Origin: Tetraselmis striata | Lineage: Eukaryota; Chlorophyta; Chlorodendrophyceae; Chlorodendrales; Chlorodendraceae | Reading direction: 5' to 3' | Length of the DNA stretch: 64,000 nucleotides | NCBI GenBank assembly: GCA_006384855.1 | Contig: VCJN01003322.1 | Span: 1-64,000 of the forward strand | Position numbers and translations under genes: made by a program | The notes under the pieces: model-generated | Told to the model about the DNA's origin: nothing | What the model saw: only the letters and a program-made list of their open reading frames with translations | The model's database searches: none | In this document: positions 57,884 through 64,000 of the stretch, piece by piece | How positions within the stretch are numbered: position 1 is the stretch's first letter | Layout: each line of letters starts with the position of its first letter

Positions 57884-60800
57884 ATGCCGTCCCCGATAGC
57901 ATCCGACTACAGCAGCGGTATGCTCGGCGTGCTGGGCCGGCTGTGCCTAGCTTCGTGCGCCGGCGGGCCGCCGGCCGAGGAGGACGACGAGGTGATAGTG
58001 TCCGTGGAGGACAGTGGGAGCAGTAGGCCGGAGGTGCCCTGCCCCACTGGCGAGACGCCTATGCTGCTGCTCCTGAGGCGCATGCTCAGCGGCGGCGGCT
58101 CGGAGTGTGACAGTGGCAGTAGCGGCTGCGGCGGCGACGCTGAGCCGTCCAACGATGCAGGCAGCCGACTCGTCCCGTTCTCGTCGGACGGCGACGTGGA
58201 GGAGATTGCCGACCTGGCGCGCGTGCTGCTGGAGGGTCATGCCAGAGATGTGGGGGTCGTCGGGGGCGAAGGAGGGTGGCGAGCTGGAGAGCCTGGCCGC
58301 TAGCCAACGCCGGCAAGGCCCCTCCCGGATGTCCTCCGTCGCGCCCTCCGCGCTGAGCTCCCCCGGCCCACCCCCCGCCGCCCGCCTGGCAGCCGCAGCG
58401 CCCGCGGAGCTACCCCTGCACTGCTCGATTGGCCAGTCCGGGCTTGACTGGACGCGCCTCGTGGCGGCGTTGGAGTCGGAGACGCTGGGAGGCTGCGAAG
58501 ATGTGGGCGCATGCTTAGTGGAGGTCAACTCGGGCGGCAAGGTATTTTTCGCGCTGCTGTCGTCCCGACAAAGCGGCCACAACGAGGAGGTGGTCGCGGT
58601 GAAGTTCGGACCCGACCGCCTCGCTACGCAGAGCGAGTTCCTCGGCTACGAACTCGCGTGCCAGCTCGGTGTGGGCACACCCCCCTGCGCGCTGCTGCGT
58701 CGCGGGCAGGCGGAGTGGACCGCTATGGCGGCGGCGGCGGCGGCGCTGGGCGGCGACGGAGAGCCTCTCGCGGGGTGGCTCGGCTCGGCGCGCGCTGCGC
58801 TGGTGGTCGGCTTTGTCCCCGGCAGCGCGCTGTCGGGCTGCGCCGCCGCGTGGGCGCCGGGTGGGCCGGCGGAGGCGACCGCGGAGGCGCTGGGCGGCGT
58901 GCTGCTTTTAGACCTGGTGCTCGGTAACTCGGACCGCCTCGCGCTGCCGGCTCTCAGCTGGCGCGGAAACGACGCCAACCTTCGCTACGGCCCACCCATG
59001 CCACCGTCCGCAGTGAGTCCGCCCCACCCCCCTTTCTCATACCCTCACCGCCCTGAAGCCGCTAGCCAGCAACTGACTGTGCCCCCCCCCCCCCCCCCCC
59101 CCTGTCACCTGTAGCTTCCACAGCTTCTGTAGAGGAAGCGGTTTGCAGCCGTAGTTTTACTGGTAGTTTCATGTTATTTATGATAAACGGTTCTGGAGTC
59201 TCCATATAATTTTGGGCGGGATGCTCGAGAGCTGTTACGAGTACTACAGTGATCAGGACAGTGGCGCTGATAAAGTTGTGGGAAGATGATAAACTGAATA
59301 CTACTGGAATGATGGAGAGGGTAATCTGCTGTATGGTTTCGGAGCATTTTGGACTGGGGCGCTGTCTCTATTGCATCTCGGGTGGCTTTCGTTGAGCGTT
59401 TCGATACCTGTCAGACTGTCTGCTAGTGGAGCTCAACATGGGCGGGTACTGGGGGAGATATGGTTTCGGAGCATTCCCACATGCAGTATGACATTCGCCC
59501 AATATCACGCTTGGCAAACGAAGATGCGGAGGACGTTTGCGAAAAGGGGGGGGGGGGGTAAAGGGGCTGATTCTCACAGGCTGATGCTGCGTAGCGGGTC
59601 AACCCGTGGGATGGTCCCCAAGCGTGTCACCTCCGCATGGCTGAGCTTGGGGGTCTATGCTGTTGTCCCCCGCCCCCTTTGGTCTTGGCTTGACTCAGGT
59701 GGCGGCCATCGACCACACGCTGCCCCGGCGGCCGCCCCCCGGGGTGGGCTGCACCCCTGACGCCTGCAGAGAGCTGGCGGCCGCACTGGCGAGCGACCCG
59801 CAGCGTGCGCAGGACGTCCTGTCGGGCGCGGTTAACCGCTGGGACGGCGCGCCGGGGGCGCTGGCGGGCGAGGGCGGCGCGCTGCTGGGCGCCGCGTTCG
59901 CACGCGGCTTCAATGGCGCGCTGCAGGCGTGCGGGCCGCTGGAGGAGGGGCTGGAGCTGCTGCGGGAGGGGCTGGAGGATGCGGTGGGCGGCTTCTTTGT
60001 GGAGGTGGGGCTGGCGGGCTCCAAGGCGGAGGCGCTGCCCAACACGGTGAAGCTGCGCAAGGCGCAGCGGCAGGTGCGACTGGAGGCAGCGTCGCTGATC
60101 CCCCCCCCCCCCTCCCCCCCCCCCCCCCCCCCCCCCAACCCCCTTCACCATGGGGAAGGTGTGCGAGCCGCACTTGCTGCATGGGACCGTGGGGGCTCCC
60201 CAATTTTCAAAGTGAGGGATTATTAGGGTTTCAGCATTCTTTTGGGGTTTCGCATTATTCAGGATTCTCAATTTGTGGTTCTCGGGTCGGTGGTCTGTCA
60301 CCACTGCACCGAGTGTCCACCGCCAAATCCCCCCAGCATTGAAGCTGGCCAGGCTCTGAAACCATGCGACCTGGGAGTTAATATACACTGCCCCAAAACC
60401 ATATGGTGGACACACCGTGGGTGTGCAGGATATGGGCTCGCAGCTGCGCACTGGATTTGATGCTTTGAGAGGAGGGGGGGGGGGGGGGGGTTTGAGACGC
60501 TACATTGGTCTACATTTCCATGTTTCTGCACCTGTAGCTAAAACCTGCCATTTGAAAGTGCTTCGGGCGGGCTACTGTGCAGGCCAAGCTGGACGACGCG
60601 TTCTGGGAGAGCTTCTCCGCCGCGGAGGGGAGCCTCAGGACTAGGCTGGCGGAGCTGCGCGCGGCGGTGGCGGAGTGGCTCGCGGCCAGCCGCGCGGCGG
60701 CGCCGCTCTCCACCGGCTTCCTGGACAGCAGCGTGGGGCCGCTGGTGCAGGCGTATGAGCTCAAGGTGCGCGTGGAGCACGTGCTGGCGCGGCTGATGGC

Positions 60801-62023
60801 GATGACGGCGCTGCCCGCGCCCGCGCCCGCGCCGCCCTCCACCGCGCCTGTCCCCGTGGCGCCGGGGTTGTGCATCGGCGGGGTGCTCGTCGCGGGCTCG
60901 CTGCCGGACCTGCGCGCCGCGGGCGTCACGCACGTGCTGAACGCCGCGGGCGCGCAAGTGGAGGACTACTTCCCCGACGATTTCACCTACCTGCGCATTG
61001 ACCTGGACGACACCCCCGAGGCGGCGACGGCAATGGCGGGTTCGTTACCCCGCCCCCCGCCCCCCCCCCCCCCCCCAGCCGAATAGAACTGCTACCAGTC
61101 GGCCATTCAGTCAGTCAGTCAGTCATTAAACTTCTCGCATCAAGGCTGTACTATCTATTTTATGGTTGCACTGCGGCCGGACAGTGTGCCATCCATAGTT
61201 AGCCTTTCTTGGACCATGGGGGACTGCCCAGTGTGGGTTGGGTGTGCCAGCCTCTACGCGGCAGCGAGCGCGCGGAGGTTGTTGTGTGTCCCGATGTCCG
61301 GCGCAGTCCATACCCGGAACTTAGCCGAGCCCGGAGTCGAGGTGCCGATAGCAGGGGTCGGCGGGGGTCCTCGCCAAGCCGGACGCGAAATCGCGCCTCC
61401 CTGTGGCTCCTCAAACTCGAACCCATGCCTTAGCGCCTTCCGAGCAGGTTTTCCAATACATACCTGCAGGTAACTCGGCAACGCCCGGTAGCTGTAAGAT
61501 GTAATGGTCCCACACGGGGTCGAGGGGGGAGGGGTGTACAGTGTAACTGTCTGGGAGCATTGCCAGGTGCGCTGTTGGCGCTAACCACCAACGACCCCCT
61601 CCCCCGCTCCTTTCCACGACCAAAGGTTGTTTCGAGGCGAGCAGCAACTTCATCGATGCCGCGCTCAGCAGCGGCGGCACAGTGCTAGTGCACTGCTTCG
61701 AGGGGCGCAGCCGCTCCGCCACGCTGCTGCTCGCCTTTCTGATGGCGCGCCGCGGTGCCACGCTGAAGGACGCTCTCGCCGCCGTGCGCGCCGCGCACCC
61801 GCCCGCGCGCCCCAACCCTGGCTTTTTCGCGCAGTTGCGCGAGCTGGACGTAGCTCTGCACGGCCGAGCCTCCTTGCGCCCGGTCACCCGCCCGGCGCAG
61901 CCGCAGGCAAAGGTCTGCCCGGTCTGCGCCAAGCAGGTCGGCATCTCCATGTCCTCACTCACGGCGCACCTCAAGCGCCACCACCCTGAGGCTTGGCGCG
62001 AGCGACAGGCCGCGAAGAAGTAG
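57884..62023 (+). CDS. PHS1: PHS1-like protein: actin-fragmin-kinase-like tubulin kinase fused to a dual-specificity phosphatase
   Basis: Exons: 57884-59012, 59699-60073, 60583-61039, 61626-62023, about 785 aa. Phases close if exon 1 is one base too long, between about 58226 and 58300 where the frame switches. The N part holds an AFK-like kinase (VVAVKFGPDRLATQSEFLGYELA; LVLGNSDRLALPALSWRGND; DHTLPRRPPPG). The C part is a phosphatase with the general acid in IDLDDTPE and the active site HCFEGRSRSATLL (Cys about 677). The protein ends with a CPVC...LTAHLKRHH zinc-finger-like tail, as in Arabidopsis PHS1. In plants the kinase phosphorylates alpha-tubulin and depolymerises microtubules under osmotic stress, while the phosphatase holds it in check. 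The same role here is inference. Introns contain C/G runs (59082-59102, 60114-60136, 60474-60490). Confidence 0.88.
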
Positions 62024-63645
62024 GACCACTCCAGCTTGTCGCGGTAGCCGTTCCGCATGACACTGACATCGACGGGATTACGTATGTAAATAATTATCAT
62101 CGTCCGCAACTGATCCACCAGCCGGTAAAATATGTAAATAATTTAATTTTCCAGCCGTAACAAGAGTAAACAACCGCGGCGTGGGCCCCCGCCGGCAAGT
62201 GCGCCGGAAAGCTTTGATGATGGAATTGCTGGAATATTTTTCTTACATCAGTGCCTTAACATATGCGCACTAAAAGCAGTACCAAAAATAACTGTGAAAG
62301 GTTGCCAGCAAAAGATAGATATTGGACTTGCTTTCTTACTCGTACATCGACATGTATGGAATCGTAAGTTGCAAAAGCGATGCTGCCTATCAAGATGTTG
62401 GGTCACTCAGCTATCCAGGTGACCTCTGCTGCGGCATTGCAACGAGCCAAGACCTAGCAACTTGCCATCGCCGTGAGGGCATTGATCAGCCCGCGCGATG
62501 AAGGTGGGTGCTCTGAGAGTCTGAGATAGACTACTCGCCGAGCGCGCAATTAGTGCTTCTACCTCTCAGTCGCTCAACTGTCGTTTCAAAAACCCTACAA
62601 GTCGTTCTTCTACAAAGATCGTCGGACTCGGAGATGACGGACCGTTCATGCTACTTTTCCTTTTGACTATAGCCAACCTTTAAAAAAAAACGACAACCAG
62701 CCTAAAAAAATAACCTGTTTCACCCGAAATAACAACCAGCCGTCTTTCAAAGTTGATGTGTCGTTCACCTCTTATCACTTGCCGTCTTGCCAGCCGCACT
62801 TAGCTGAGCACCCTCGTCCACTACCTTTTGCGCGGTTTTTGGCTACTCGTTGGCCACCCGTAGCTTGGCAATTACCGTTCTGGAGGCCTTAATAACTAAT
62901 ATACGGCACAACTATGTCTCGCTCGGCTTTTAAACTTGCTGTGAGAAAACTCGACGTCCAATCAACGTCTTGAGTCATCATGTTTTGTGTGTCAACAAGC
63001 CATACCACCAATAACACAAACCCCAACTTACATGAGACTCGTAGTCGTGTTTCCACTCATCAACGGCAACCGGTGCGGGGCGGGGGCTATCCGGCTATGT
63101 TATCAGCACCCCGAATAAGCAACACCACAAGTACTGCGGCGTCACTCCTCCATCATGGCGGGCGGACAGGTGCCGTCATCGGCTTGTGAACTTTGAACCT
63201 TGGCGGCCAACGCGGGGTGACAATAATCCCGAGGCGGGAACTTGTGGCGCTCGTCTGGTAACGATGGCGAGCACTACGGGCATGATCCCCTCGCAGTAGT
63301 AAGAAGAGCAAAATGTGAACTCGGAGTAGTAAAAAAGCTAGAGGTTAGAACCTCTTGCCCCCTACCATGCCATGCCGCTCCCTGCGGAACACGCGGCAAG
63401 CGCACCATTGCCTTCCTCAATGCCCGTTCAGCCGGCCCAGTGACATTGAAAACTTGACAGCATCATCGGCATCTCTGTCAGCACATGCATTGGTGATGTG
63501 ACAATTGACATGGACATGTGCCTCAGTCGGCCATGGGAATCACGCCGGCATTGCTCCGTGTGGCTAGGGGCTGTCCCATGCAATATCAACTAGTCCGCGC
63601 CGATGTGGTCTTGGAGCGGCGACTGCTCCGACTTAGCCGTGTAGT
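62024..63645. other. Gene-free interval
   Basis: No supported gene. A plus-strand stretch near 63390-63470 (RTIAFLNARSAG) faintly recalls the start of a LINE endonuclease but is not followed by other motifs. Confidence 0.4.
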
Positions 63646-64000
63646 GTAACAATCGAGGCGACATTCGTCTCAAAAGAATAACCCTTTTCACATGGCAGCA
63701 ATATACGGTACATACACCCGTAGTCTCAGGTAAACATCGCATCAATATTAGTACACATGGTACTGGTACTAACTTTTAGTAGATCGTACTCGTATAATTG
63801 TCACACTAACCCCCCCTCCCCCCCCCCCCCCCCCCCCCCCCCCCGCTAGACATCAATTCTCGAGAACAGTGGGGATCAAATCGGTGACTTCTAGGCCCAT
63901 GGATCGAAACTCATGCTCCGAAACCAGGGTAACAATTGATGCGACATTCGTCTCAAAAGAATAACTCTTGCCACATGGTTGCATTATACAGTACGTACAC
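63646..64000. repeat. Direct repeat of about 72 bp flanking a 27-base C run
   Basis: 63646-63718 and 63929-64000 share gcgacattcgtctcaaaag and following sequence with about 10 differences, in the same orientation, offset 283 bp. The C run is at 63818-63844. The second copy is cut by the window edge. Confidence 0.85.

Noticed and set aside
63380..63470. LINE endonuclease start (FLNARS)
   Set aside because: Six residues only; stops follow within 30 codons and no catalytic motif was found.

Overview
This window is nuclear DNA from a GC-rich unicellular eukaryote. Genes are split by many short introns with GT-AG borders (one looks GC-AG), and coding strands alternate. The gene set fits a photosynthetic or plant-related protist: a PHS1-type kinase-phosphatase fusion and a plant-style DUF185 methyltransferase. 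I cannot name the species. An odd local trait is more than 20 uninterrupted G or C runs of about 14 to 31 bases on either strand, mostly in introns.

Host genes, left to right: an M3-family zinc oligopeptidase (1895-6450, +), an LCAT/phospholipase-type acyltransferase (8816-10586, -), a NDUFAF7/MidA-like methyltransferase (12286-14613, -), a HAD-like phosphatase (16875-19109, +), a signal-bearing Ser/Thr kinase (24538-28353, -) and PHS1 (57884-62023, +). Exon phases close across the modelled exons except for isolated single-base shifts, which look like sequence errors or fresh lesions. The host genes form no obvious pathway and each stands alone.

About half of the window is mobile DNA. Three elements (73-1590 on -, 28829-31284 on +, 31955-35138 on +) share the layout A1-body-B1-A2-B2, the split-direct-repeat signature of Ngaro/PAT-type tyrosine-recombinase retroelements. 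Two still carry recognisable tyrosine recombinase remains, but I found no reverse transcriptase in any. A fourth fragment lies at 37260-37745.

The centrepiece is a 12.5-kb DNA transposon at 40979-53462. It has 27-bp terminal inverted repeats and an ACAT target duplication. Two divergent multi-exon genes leave a 540-bp intergenic spacer: a 956-aa transposase-like protein of the DUF7869 type (+), and a 1567-aa protein (-) whose C terminus resembles a beta-class N4/N6 DNA methyltransferase with an altered motif IV. Three minisatellite arrays of a 24-bp unit sit inside introns of these genes, and the unit shares the core TTTYGTCCC with sites scattered near the ends. A decayed, truncated second copy (37746-40974) lies head to head with the intact one across a single ACAT. 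This transposon is my best candidate for an undescribed system.

The rest is a decayed reverse-transcriptase element (54135-56520), a WD40 relic, microsatellites, foldbacks and gene-free sequence.
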